From NCBI GenBank assembly GCA_014526335.1, contig JACTAT010000246.1, forward strand, positions 62,001 to 126,000: a stretch of 64,000 nucleotides of DNA, in the 5' to 3' direction. Source of the stretch: Chrysaora quinquecirrha. Lineage: Eukaryota; Cnidaria; Scyphozoa; Semaeostomeae; Pelagiidae. A program made the position numbers and the translations under genes. The notes under the pieces are model-generated. The model saw only the letters and a list, made by a program, of their open reading frames with translations, was not told where the DNA came from and did not search any database. Shown here piece after piece: positions 50,141-60,251 of this stretch (position 1 is the first letter of the stretch; every line of letters starts with the position of its first letter).

Positions 50141-51358
50141 TTATTCCTTGTTGTTTTTCTGTTCATTAAATTCTGCTGTTTTCAGACATATGTCCTTATA
50201 CTGCTTCTTATCAAGTGCCATTCTTGATTTGGCTTCATAAATATAAACAATTGAAAGAACTCCAAATACGATATGGATGATGACGAAAACAAACAAAGCT
50301 AAACCAAAGAAAATCCACTCGAAATAATGAAGTGATTTGCTGTTCTGTATCATTCCTGATACTGAATTATGAATTGCCATGACAAACTGAAAAATCATGC
50401 AACATAATAGATATTTATCCATCAATGTTAGATATGATACTGTTGGCACAAACTGTTGCACGTAATATTTGAAGGCAACTGATGTCAGGAGCAAAGTTAA
50501 AGTTATCTGAATACGATCTCCAACTGAATCAACTTTGACAGCAAATGCACTGAATGTAAGGGCCGTAATCAGACACATGATAACTGCAACGTTATAAATG
50601 TAGAAGCCATATTGACGCATGACATGTAATTGTATCTTATAGAGAGGAAAGACATTTGGAGATGAGCCGATTTCTGGAATAGTTTGAGTGCTGTGTGTTA
50701 AAACATGCTGTTGTAAATCCCACTCTTGTCTTGCTGTAAAATTCCATGTTCTAATGTTGTCATCTCTTGAAGGATCTTTTGAAAGGGATATTTCTTTTAC
50801 ACCCCAATTTGCAGTTAAAACTAGGGTCAAATCTTGATAATCAAATGGAAATTTGTTGACTTCTAAGACCTCTTTAAAAGTTCCTTTAATATGGAAATAT
50901 TGCACAACATTTGGGGGTTCATTTTTCTCATCAGGTAATCTCAATTGTTGATTTCGTTCATAAATATCATAATTAACAACATCAACAAAATAAATTCCAG
51001 GCTCCCAAATATTTTCCCAATCTACTTCTTCATTTTTGGTTTTGCCCAACAATTGTGGTTCTTTCCATGTAACATTCAAATAAAATTCACATTGGAATTC
51101 TTGTTTGACTGCATCAATATCACCAATGCTTACGAAACTAACCCTTACATAAACGTCCACAATATCTTGACGTTTGTTATACCATCTCATTTCTTTAATC
51201 CCATCTTTGGTATTTGAATCAAGTTTCAATAAAAGTTCATTTGCCTTTTTCAGCTCTTCGACCATTTCAGCCAGAAAATCCGGCTTGATGGAGCCTTCAT
51301 TTGCTGCTTTCACCACAAGAGGTTGACTATTTGGCCTAGCATATTCTACAGTTTCCAT
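50141..51358 (-). CDS. Pentameric ligand-gated ion channel-like protein, intronless, no Cys-loop
   Basis: A 405-residue single-exon ORF. The extracellular-type beta domain (about 60-245) contains FYLNVTWKEP and the NKFPFDYQDLTLV turn (169-181). The family's two flanking Cys residues are absent: there is no Cys between residues 91 and 261. Membrane segments: M1 about 251-273 (FYIYNVAVIMCLITALTFSA), M2 about 281-303 (DRIQITLTLLLTSVAFKYYV), the PTVSYLTLMDKYLL linker, M3 about 313-334, a very short M3-M4 loop (about 12 residues), M4 about 347-373. No signal peptide is seen; residues 1-58 are charged and partly helical. The short loop and missing cysteines recall prokaryotic-type channels (GLIC/ELIC) and Cys-less eukaryotic relatives. 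Ligand and ion selectivity are unknown. The neighbour CIMIP2C lies on the same strand about 340 bp downstream. Confidence 0.85.
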   Translation of the reverse strand: METVEYARPNSQPLVVKAANEGSIKPDFLAEMVEELKKANELLLKLDSNTKDGIKEMRWYNKRQDIVDVYVRVSFVSIGDIDAVKQEFQCEFYLNVTWKEPQLLGKTKNEEVDWENIWEPGIYFVDVVNYDIYERNQQLRLPDEKNEPPNVVQYFHIKGTFKEVLEVNKFPFDYQDLTLVLTANWGVKEISLSKDPSRDDNIRTWNFTARQEWDLQQHVLTHSTQTIPEIGSSPNVFPLYKIQLHVMRQYGFYIYNVAVIMCLITALTFSAFAVKVDSVGDRIQITLTLLLTSVAFKYYVQQFVPTVSYLTLMDKYLLCCMIFQFVMAIHNSVSGMIQNSKSLHYFEWIFFGLALFVFVIIHIVFGVLSIVYIYEAKSRMALDKKQYKDICLKTAEFNEQKNNKE

Positions 51359-52360
51359 AATTTGATGTTTTTTTACTGCTAAAGTTCAAGTGTTCCTGTT
51401 TATCCTACTGCAAAACGGAAAGAAGTAGCATGATGGTGGGTGATGTTTTCATTCAGTTGTTATTGTTGCTAAGCCAAGGTAGGACTGGTAACGAAAGTAA
51501 TGACATCATTTCCTTTTGAAACGGCTTCTCTGCTTTGTGGCTGCCTTCTCTGTTGCTCTTAGCTGAAGAATCCCAGGGGGCGGCATGCGCTGCTGGGCTT
51601 CAGGTGCCCAACATGAAATCAAATTCAACAGAAAAAGCATGCCTGCACCCCCGCACCAATGGAGCCATCGTCTCCTGCACTTGTCTGCGCTCACCCGCAC
51701 GGACATGCTCAAACATGATTCGACCAGTTAAATTGATTAGTCTGAAAGGGGTGACAGAGTAGTGGTACCGAATTCTGTCACAAACCTTGTAATACGGGTA
51801 CCAAAGACCTCCCTATCATCCCCCTCTAGTCTGAGCGCAGTTAAAATCGCCAACTGTGATCAATATCAATATCCCCAATCCCCATATATAATTAATGACA
51901 TACTGTACTTGGAGCGTCGCGTCGTCATAACATAGGAAGCTTAATAAACAAAACAAGCTACAAGCAAGAAGAAGGCCAAATAACGACCAAAAGCAAATGT
52001 AAACCGTTCCCCAGGGTTTGTTCTTTTCTTTTTTCCCTATCTCTTATCCCCTTCGCGGTGTTTCTTCTGCTATTTATATTACCCCCACACCCCTTTGTAG
52101 CGATCAACATTAACATTCTGTTTTTCTATTGTTCTGTTTACTGTTTTCACGTTTTCAACTTTGTTGACAAATATAACTTTGTACACAGCAAGATAACATT
52201 GTTTGCCAAATTCATACATCCTTGCATTTCCTCGTTTCTTCCATATTCACACTCACTTTCAGAGGAAACTCATCTACTTCTGCTCTTCGTCGTCAACAAA
52301 AACTTAAACATATCAAACTGGGGAATGTTTTAGTGAAAGCCGAAAGCAAAAGCAATCAAA
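51359..52360. other. Spacer between the channel-like gene and CIB copy B (divergent)
   Basis: The two genes point away from each other, so both promoters should lie here. A GC-richer patch is present at about 51580-51720. I see no conserved ORF. Confidence 0.4.
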
Positions 52361-55300
52361 ATGGGAACTGTTTCTTCAGCGTTTACTGAAGAGGAGTTAT
52401 TTGAATACGAGGTAAAAGATATAATTTTCAAAATATTTACTTCAGCATACTGTAATCATAATCTTCAGATCTTTGTTCGTGTCGATTTGTTACAGTTTCT
52501 GTTACTATATTCATCTGTTTTTGTTTTCAGGAGCTGACGTATCTGAACCACCGGGAAATCCTTCAGTAAATATCAACAATTATTTTCATAGTATTTTCTT
52601 TGATAATGGTGCCTAGAATTCGCAAAAATTTGTTTTTCTGAAGAATGGGAGATTTTTCAAAGTTTTCACGAAAAATTGTATCCGATAAGAATTTAAATGC
52701 AGCGCTTTTATGTGTGTCCGCGTTTGTCACGCTAGCGAATCTATAATCACTACTGTGGTGGATAATCACTACTGTGGTGGTACTATTTGCATACTGTGGT
52801 GGCAGTTTTGGCGTACTGTGGTGGATAATCACTAATTGTGGTGGTTTACTATGCTTGCGGTGGTGGCAGTTTTGGCGTACTGTGGTGGATAATCATTACT
52901 TGTGGTGGTTTACTATGCTTGCGGTGGTGGCAGTTTTGGCGTACTGTGGTGGATAATCACTACTTGTGGTGGTTTACTATGCTTGCGGTGGTGGCAGTTT
53001 TGGAGTACTGTGGTGGATAATCACTACTGTGGTGGTACTATTTGCGTACTGTGGTGGTAGTTTTTGCGTACTGTGGTGGATAATCACTACTTGTGGTGGG
53101 TTATAATGCTATATGTGGTGAATACGAAATCATAGCAAAACTCTATAGATCAAGCAAGAAAAAACCACAAAATCCACCACAGTACGCCAAAACTGCCACC
53201 ACCGCAAGCATAGTAAACCACCACAAGTAGTGATTATCCACCACAGTACGCCAAAACTGCCACCACCGCAAGCATAGTAAACCACCACAAGTAATGATTA
53301 TCCACCACAGTACGCCAACCTGCCACCACCGCAAGCATAGTAAACCACCACAAGTAGTGATTATCCACCACAGTACGCCAAAACTGCCACCACAGTATGC
53401 AAATAGTACCACCACAGTAGTGATTATCCACCACAGTAGTGATTATAGATTCGCTAGCGTGAATTTGGCGTTTTTTAAAATGGTGCAAATATTGTCCCCT
53501 TTGCCTAGCGGTTTTTTCACTCTGAGCGACTCGACCAGTGATTGTAGGCTTGTAAGTATCAATCTTATTTTTTTCTTCCATCTTATTCTAAAGGCAAACC
53601 CATTTCGAGATCGAATCTGCAAAGTTTTTTCATCGAAACACGATGGCAGCATCTCATTTGAAGATTTCCTTGACATGATGTCAACTTTCTCCGAAAAGGT
53701 TCGTAGGAAATTTTACACAACTTTAACCGATAGCTTTGTGGAAATCACGTATATAATGCTGGACTCTTTCAGTAAAAGCATGCTAATGCTGATAATATTT
53801 TCAATTTTTAGGCTCCAAAAAGAGTGAAAATAGAATATGCATTTCGCATCTATGGTAAGGCCTGTTTCTTTGCATTTTGTTACGAAATAAGCTATGACCT
53901 ACCAGAAAAGTGAAGCTAGATTGGTATAGCGGTTTGAACACTAATCAGTTCGCGGAATACAGCGAGAAGACCAATAGAATAAAAATGTTAAAAATGTTTC
54001 AAAAAATGTTTAAGGAATAAAAGACTGCCGAGGAACTTGCCAAAATCGCGGTTGCTGGTGTCGTCTTTCTATCTCAGTAAAACCGATGGAAACAGTTTCT
54101 GACACACCACCCATTGGTTACCGGTTGATACTGTAGAAAGAGTTGCCATCTAATTTTGTAATGTTGAGAAGGTTTTGAAGAGCAACCCAAACCAGTAGTA
54201 TACCCCCAGGAATTTGAATGTAAATGCCTGAACCCAGAAAGAAAGAATGTTCCTTGAAAATGGTTGCCCTTTCGGGGTCTGTTTCATTTCAATACTCATT
54301 GGCCCCACTGCATATCGACGCCCCTACCAGTTGTATGACTTTGTTTTATAATGTGAGGTTTGGTACCAAGTTGTCATATGTTGCCTGCTATAAAGTTTCA
54401 TTTAATATATCTCTTTCAGATTTCAATGAAGATGATTATATTTGTAAAAATGATTTGGCGAAAATGATTCGTAGAATATCTGGCAGGCAAAGATTTCCAC
54501 AAAATACTCTTAGAAGTATCATTAATAAGGTAAATCAAAACTGTCTTTTTCAACTTGCATATCATCATGTTGCTTAAACCTGTTTCTTAGTTCTTTCTTA
54601 TATAATGCTTTACGTCTTATAGTCTTGTTTTGTTTCAAATGCTTTCAACTTCTGAATGTCTGCGAGCTAGAGACTCGTAGCATCGTTTGGCCTTTTCTCC
54701 CTGTCTGTTTCCCTCGTCTATTCGCCGCAACGTCGCAACGAATGGTGAAAATCAAGACATCTGGTTTGCCTTGAAAGCTTTTCACGCAAGGTCCAACTTA
54801 ATATACACAGAAGGGTGGTTGTTTATAAACGTTAATTTGAAATACTTCATTGTCACCTCTCCTCTGACCACTGAAACGAGTAATTAGTTTATGGTTGAAA
54901 CATATATCTTATTTAATAACATACAATATATATAACACAGTATTAAGTCTATATTATGTACTATTTATTATATACATACTGTTATAAAAAGTTTATCTTT
55001 ACGAATAAAATATATTTTTTGTAGGTAATGGAAGAGGCTGATCTGGACGAAGATAGTATGCTATCTTTTGCTGAATTTGAACATATTTTGTTCAAATGTC
55101 CTGAATTTATGAGGTAAGCAATTATGTTTTTATTTTTTTCATTTACCTTGATTAATATTCTGTGGTGTAGCCAGGGGTTTAGCACTGGAGAGACAAGAGG
55201 TCGTAGTTAAAGAAAATAAAGAGTGGGGAATTTAGAATCACAAGCAAAATGCTTTCTTCATCATGCTATGGCCATTTGCAAAACATGGCAGTTATGATGA

Positions 55301-55681
55301 CCTCTGGTCCCGTGTCCTTGGCTAAACTAATGCAGGACGATGCGTCAATAATGGGCAAAAACAAAATTTTCTTTAAGATCCCGTTTACATGGGATCGAAT
55401 TCGAGTGGACCCGTTCCCAAAAATGTCACTATAGGCTTTTCGTTTACACCAGTACTCATGGATCCGCTTCTTTTGGGGAACGGCGTCGTATTGTTTTGGG
55501 TACGCTAGAAAAGCGGATTATGGACCGTTCCCCATCTGTTCGCGTGTAAATATCGTACCCGAAAGGTAGGCCTACGGGTACGAATTTTTTTCTTTCCTCT
55601 AAACTGTAAACGGATCTAAGAGAGAAGACTCTAAGACAGTTTTTTAACTCTCTGAACAGAACATTCAGGATTCGAATCTGA
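52361..55681 (+). CDS. CIB-family EF-hand protein, copy B (complete)
   Basis: A paralogue of the gene at 39731. Exons: 52361-52411, 52531-52565, 53509-53551, 53594-53698, 53812-53854, 54420-54529, 55025-55113, 55660-55681; all phases agree and give 165 residues (human CIB1 191). The N-terminus MGTVSSAFTEEELFEYE has the Gly-2 myristoylation site. It contains [34 protein letters not shown]-hand loops [12 protein letters not shown] (position 12 Asp rather than Glu) and DLDEDSMLSFAE, and ends CPEFMRTFRIRI. Exon 3 is 43 bases against 100 in copy A, so the linker between the N-terminal helices is about 19 residues shorter. Intron 2 carries a GTGGTGG foldback element. Confidence 0.9.
52728..53461. 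repeat. GTGGTGG foldback element, copy 2
   Basis: The termini CACGCTAGCGAATCT and their inverse are the same as in copy 1 at 45854. The left half has about four tandem units (GTGGTGGCAGTTTTGGCGTA, TGCTTGCGGTGGTGG) and the right half the inverted array, 734 bp in all. The period is about 64 bp, so long open frames arise on both strands that are not genes. It lies in intron 2 of CIB copy B. Confidence 0.88.
53905..53985. repeat. Fragment of the 'CGTCTGACACTC' MITE family
   Basis: AAGTGAAGCTAGATTGG, GAACACTAATCAGTTCGCGG and AATACAGCGAGAAGACC match the interior of the reference copy near 34025-34090. Neither end is preserved. Confidence 0.5.
55376..55620. repeat. Probable MITE with GATCC(C)GTTTACA ends
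   Basis: AGATCCCGTTTACATGGGAT on the left and the inverse of AAACTGTAAACGGATCTAAG on the right are imperfect inverted repeats. It lies in the last intron of CIB copy B. Confidence 0.5.
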
Positions 55682-56146
55682 AAAAAAGCAGAGGCAAGAG
55701 GCTCGAAGAAAAACGAAGAAACTAACTTTGACCAACGGCAATTTGGTAACTGCTGTTTGTAAAAATTTGTTCATCGAACACAGTAAGACTTTAATATAAA
55801 ACATTATGGCTATTAATTTCTAGATTCTTCAGTCAAGAGCACTCCCAATCTTATATTACGCCACACGTAGCACAACTTAACTTTGTTCTACTATAAGTTA
55901 CAAGACGTGAAAAAAGTTAAGCTTTTTGCTTTTTAATCTACACCAGTATGAAGCCTGTGTCTGCAAAGTAGACGGCACCGAATCACAGATTGGTTCTGGT
56001 CCGATCAAGAGCCAGTTTTGGCTCAAATATGCATGTACGGGATCTCTTGTCTCCGGTAACTTTTTTGGCTCTGTTTAGAGCCAGTTCTGAATCTGTTTAG
56101 AAGTAGAGCCAGCTCGTCTTTGGCTCTGTTTAGATGATCTTAATTA

Positions 56147-56452
56147 GACCCCGTTTAAACGCTTTAAATCGGAACACATCATTTTTCGAAGAGAAATCGA
56201 ATTGGCTAACATCACACAATATGCTGCGCATGGCAAAAGAACCAGAACTGCCTCTGGATAGGACCAGAGTAGACTTATTACCTGAGTCCCAGTTATCGCT
56301 CATGAGACCGAGGCCAACACTAGAATGAGATCGCTCAAACTGGTAGTTGTAGCGGGATGTCGGGGTGGTGGAGGAGCGGAAACTGACGACTCATGCAATA
56401 AGTCTAGGACCAGAGCCCATCCAGTTTCTCTTGTAAACAGGGTCTTGGACGG
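56147..56452. repeat. Probable MITE with AGACCC(C/T)GTTTA ends
   Basis: AGACCCCGTTTAAACGC on the left and the inverse of TTGTAAACAGGGTCTTGG on the right form imperfect inverted ends. CCAGTTTGAGCGATCTC-type sequence lies inside. It sits between CIB copy B and THYN1. Confidence 0.5.
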
Positions 56453-56656
56453 ATTCTAGAAATCCTAAAGGAGATGAGAACGTTGTTGCACACATGCATA
56501 AATGCCAATTCAGTTTCCCTTTTCTGATTGGCTCAATATTTTCCAACAACTGTTGCATTTTTCTCCGCATGCGCACTGCTTCATTGTGTGCACGTGCACA
56601 ACCAGTTGGCGCGAAAGAAGTTCCAAAACAACACTGGCAGAATAATCAAATCAGAG

Positions 56657-57896
56657 ATGCCACCAAAAAAGAAGCAAAAACTTGCATCTAGTAAAGAAGT
56701 TTCATCAAGTAAAAAAGAGAAAAAAGAAATAAAAACATCAGAAGCGACAGATAAGACGCCATGTTTTTGGTTGATGAAAGCAGAGCCTGAAAGTCGAATT
56801 GAAAATGGAGTCGACGTGAAGTTTGGGATTGACGATTTAATGAAGGAACCAAATCAAACAGCTTGTTGGGATGGTGTCAGAAATTATCAAGCAAGAAATT
56901 TTATGAGGGATCAAATGAAACTTGGTCAAATGGCTTTCTTTTATCATAGGTATGCGCTTGAATTTAGTAGCTAGGTGGAAAATTACAGACTATTTTTAGA
57001 AGCATTGTAGTTTGAAGCTGTCTGTGTTGCAGCAAGAGGGTCCATACAGAGTCCGAAATTGGGTGGAAAACTTCATGCCAGAAGAAACAATAGATCTATT
57101 GTTTTTTAATTTAAACAATAGTCTATGCTATTGTGTTTTTGAAAAATCCACGCCAGTACGCCAATAAAATGTCAGACTCCACGCCGGAATTCTCCGGCGT
57201 AGGCTACATGGAATGGAATGCACACTGGCGTAGCTGGGCTCGAACCTTACCACACTGAGCTTTTGACACCACGAGTCAGCTGGATTTCACCACAATGCCA
57301 TAGCACTTTACAAATGGGACCTACTCCCTGGCTATGATGCTGCCCTGTTAGGGCTGAAACCTCTACCTTTAGTAAGCTCCTGCCACAAAACTTAGCTGGA
57401 ACAGGCCAAAACCGCACAACACCTTATATAAGTGCAATTTTGGTAATAATAAGGAATGGGAACCTTGAACGAAAAGTCTCCATGCCCCTCTTTGCTATAT
57501 CAGTGTCTGCTCTTGAATCCAATGTAGATTAAGTTTTGACTGTTTATGTTTTTTTTCTCTTTCAGTAACTGCAAACCCCCAGGGATCGCTGGTGTAATGA
57601 CCATTGCAAAGGAAGGGTATGTCGATCACACACAATTTGATAAAAAAGCTGCTTATTATGACCCAAAGTCCTCAAAAGATAACCCAAAATGGTACATGGT
57701 TGATGTAAAATTCCAAAGGAAATTAAATCGTTATATATCTTTGCCTGAATTAAAGAAATATCATTTGGAGCATAAGTCAACAAATGGACCTTTGAAACAT
57801 GTTGCACTTTTTACAAAATCACGTCTGTCAGTTCAACCATTAACGAAAGAGGAGTTTGATTTCATAATCAGTCTTGAAAATGAAGATAGCAACTGA
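56657..57896 (+). CDS. THYN1: THYN1 (thymocyte nuclear protein 1, EVE domain)
   Basis: A nuclear protein with a single EVE (PUA-like) domain, a fold that binds modified bases such as 5-methylcytosine derivatives. Two exons, 56657-56949 and 57566-57896, join in phase (AG|T); 207 residues (human 225). The start was chosen at MPPKKKQKLASSKE, a basic nuclear-localisation-like N-terminus; an in-frame upstream ATG at 56528 would add a non-conserved stretch. The EVE domain runs from FWLMKAEPESRIENGVDVKF through CWDGVRNYQARNFMRD, AFFYHSNCKPPGIAGVM and DNPKWYMVDVKF to LTKEEFDFIISLE. The intron carries a SINE. Confidence 0.93.
57228..57365 (-). repeat. tRNA-derived SINE, copy 5 (inverted, diverged)
   Basis: On the minus strand it contains the CGAGCCCAGC end of a B-box, GTGTCAAAAGCTCAGTGTGG, GACTCGTGGTGT and TGGTGAAATCCAGCTGACTC, in the same order as the other copies. 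The 3' body is largely lost. It lies in the THYN1 intron. Confidence 0.6.
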
Positions 57897-58575
57897 AAAT
57901 TGCAGGTGAGGTAACTATTCAACATTTCTTTGCAAAGCACAGAAAGTGATTCAAGACAATTATGTGTAGTTTTGCTTAAACATTACAAAAAAGTTAAAGA
58001 ATGTTTACAATTGTTCTGTAAGATTTTGTTTTACATTTGTTCTGATGGTAGAATTTTTAGGAAACAAAAATTCTGAAATTTTGAGCCGCATCCAAAATTT
58101 ATTGATCTTAAAGTAACAGGGACATTATGACGATAATATTGTGCCATCAAGATTGTCCCATCAGACAAAATGGTATCCAGGGTTTTCAATTAAATAGAAG
58201 CAAAATTCTCAACTAGAAGCAAAGTTTTTTTTGAAAAATTATTAAAATTGTTTAATATAAATTTTCTAGCATCATTAAGCAAATTTAAAATTAATATCAA
58301 TTCCTCTTTATTAAATCTAATCAACCCTAGCTTTGCATTTTCTAATCAAATGCAACAAAGAATAAGTTTGAATGTAAGACAAACAGTTAGTAAAATTTAA
58401 AGGACAGTAATCTACATTGCATAGTTAAGTTAGATAATAGTTCATCTAAGTAGGGTGCATGCTTTAATCTCTATATTAATTTTAATTTAATTTAAGTAAT
58501 CAACCAACTAATCAAGGTCTACATTGAACATTAAGCAGCTAAATTATATTGAGTCAGGGAGTGTTATCTTCATGA
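57897..58575. other. Convergent spacer between THYN1 and the PTB gene
   Basis: AT-rich 3' flanks of two genes that end towards each other. No ORF, RNA gene or repeat family is recognised. Confidence 0.5.
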
Positions 58576-59538
58576 TTAGAATTGTAATAAATTCTCACTT
58601 TCTGGCTTTGAAACATTTATATGTTTTCCACCCATGAACAAATTCTTATTGGTTGCATCTGTTATGTTACTCTCCAAAAGTAAAAGACTTTCACCAGTGC
58701 CTGCTTTTCCTTTTTCGTCAAAACTCCTCAATCTTTTTTCAGCTAACAGAGTAAATTCATCCTCATCATTTCTTAATGGTGTGTTCATTATCTCATCATC
58801 ATGATCGACATTATCATTTGAACTGTGCTGTCCAATATTATTCCTTGTTATCGAGTTCTTTACATTCACTAACTCTGTTTGACTTCTTTGTCTTTGATTG
58901 CCATAATTTTCGTGTTTATTTTCTTGAAATGTCCCCCATTCTTCTTCATTCTCTACTTCCGATTGTTGTTCCGGTGATGCTCCCCTCACGTTCTGTGATT
59001 GATTGTAGACCTGCCTATCTGGTGGTGGTGCAGAATATGATCGCAATCTTGTTGCCTCCAATTGACTTCCTTTCACAGTAAATGCTTCTTTAAATTTACC
59101 AAGTAATTCTCTAACTTTCGATGTGCTGTCACAATGAAAAACATACGCCCTGTATCCACGAACAGTCGCATCTGCTACAACAAAAACAAAAGCTTTCTCG
59201 TGCTTCAAGTCTGAATTACAATACGTAATGTCTACAGTTCGGAAACCTGCTGTTTGCACAATTTCTTTCCCACTTGAATTCTCAAATACTTTAATCTCAT
59301 CAGATGATATTTCTAAACTAACTTTCCTGGAGCCATAACCAAAAGCTTTGTATTTTTCATGATAAATTTTCTCGACTGCGCTTTCTGTCCGACTGCTTCC
59401 ATGGCCAGTAGGTGTGGGCACTAACATTGAACCAAGAAAAACAACATTAAATTTGATTCCAGCTACGACATTATCTTTTTCATCGAAACCTGTTGTTGAT
59501 AATTGTTCCCTGCCTTGTTTTCCACGAAAAAACGCCAT
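58576..59538 (-). CDS. PTB/PID-domain adaptor protein, intronless
   Basis: A single-exon gene of 320 residues from ATG 59538 (MAFFRGKQGREQL). This start has a better context (AAGATGGCG) than the in-frame ATG four codons upstream at 59550. A PTB domain spans about residues 26-155: GIKFNVVFLGSMLVPTPTG, EKIYHEKYKAFGYGSRKVSL, FRTVDITYCNSDLKHEKAF, RAYVFHCDSTSKVRELLGKF. The order YLGS-like / V-L-V / I-YC-D / FAFV / CHVF is that of Dab/ARH/GULP-type PTB domains, which bind NPxY tails of receptors. The rest (about 160 residues) is polar and looks disordered, with a short EEEWGTFQE acidic motif and EFTLLAEKRLRSF near the end. I cannot assign it to a particular PTB subfamily. Lack of introns in an intron-rich region suggests retroposition or intron loss. 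Confidence 0.78.
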   Translation of the reverse strand: MAFFRGKQGREQLSTTGFDEKDNVVAGIKFNVVFLGSMLVPTPTGHGSSRTESAVEKIYHEKYKAFGYGSRKVSLEISSDEIKVFENSSGKEIVQTAGFRTVDITYCNSDLKHEKAFVFVVADATVRGYRAYVFHCDSTSKVRELLGKFKEAFTVKGSQLEATRLRSYSAPPPDRQVYNQSQNVRGASPEQQSEVENEEEWGTFQENKHENYGNQRQRSQTELVNVKNSITRNNIGQHSSNDNVDHDDEIMNTPLRNDEDEFTLLAEKRLRSFDEKGKAGTGESLLLLESNITDATNKNLFMGGKHINVSKPESENLLQF

Positions 59539-60251
59539 CTTTTCAATCAAGGATGCATATGTTTACACACAGTCAAATTAGTTTACATCCATACAGCACC
59601 TGAGGAATATTTGATTGCAGACACAAAAAAACAGAAGACCATGCTTTTATTTGATTGAGATATTTTTTATTCGATCACTTCCTTTTGACACTTTATCTCT
59701 GTTTGATGTTTTTTGCATGTGATTTGTTCTTTCATCGCCATATGACGTCAATCATTAAGCCTCTCTTTCAAAACGAGGCCCCTCTGTTCCTGCACTGCAC
59801 CTCTTGCAAATTGCCGCGAAATACTTTCAGGACCGCGAAATTTATGAAGTTTTTAAAGAAAAACAATTTTAGCAATGCCTTTGATTATAAAAGAGGATAG
59901 AAAAATTACACCTGAAATCTTAAAGGGTGTGTGTCGATTTTAAGACAAAGCGTCAAATATCAAAGCAAATCAAAACCATGTGCGTGCGTTCTGATTTGAT
60001 TGTTTCCCATAAAATTTAAATCCTGTCTGTCATCATGTTGGTCTGAGTCCACATCCGTTGTGGAAGTGATCTTTTATTTTTTCTTTTGAATGATAAAATA
60101 ATTGTTTTCATCATCTCACTGGTTTTCCCTATCCTGGGAGTTTCCTTTTCCTCCCAACGTTGAAGACAGAGTCAAATTCCTTCGTAAAAAGCAACCACCG
60201 TTGAAAATTTTCATTGAAAATTTTAAAATATGTAAACTGCTATAATCTTGC

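Noticed and set aside
52774..53581. Long open frames on both strands rich in Trp, Cys and Gly, or in Pro, His and Ser
   Set aside because: They are translations of the GTGGTGG foldback arrays (also at 46141-46350), not genes.
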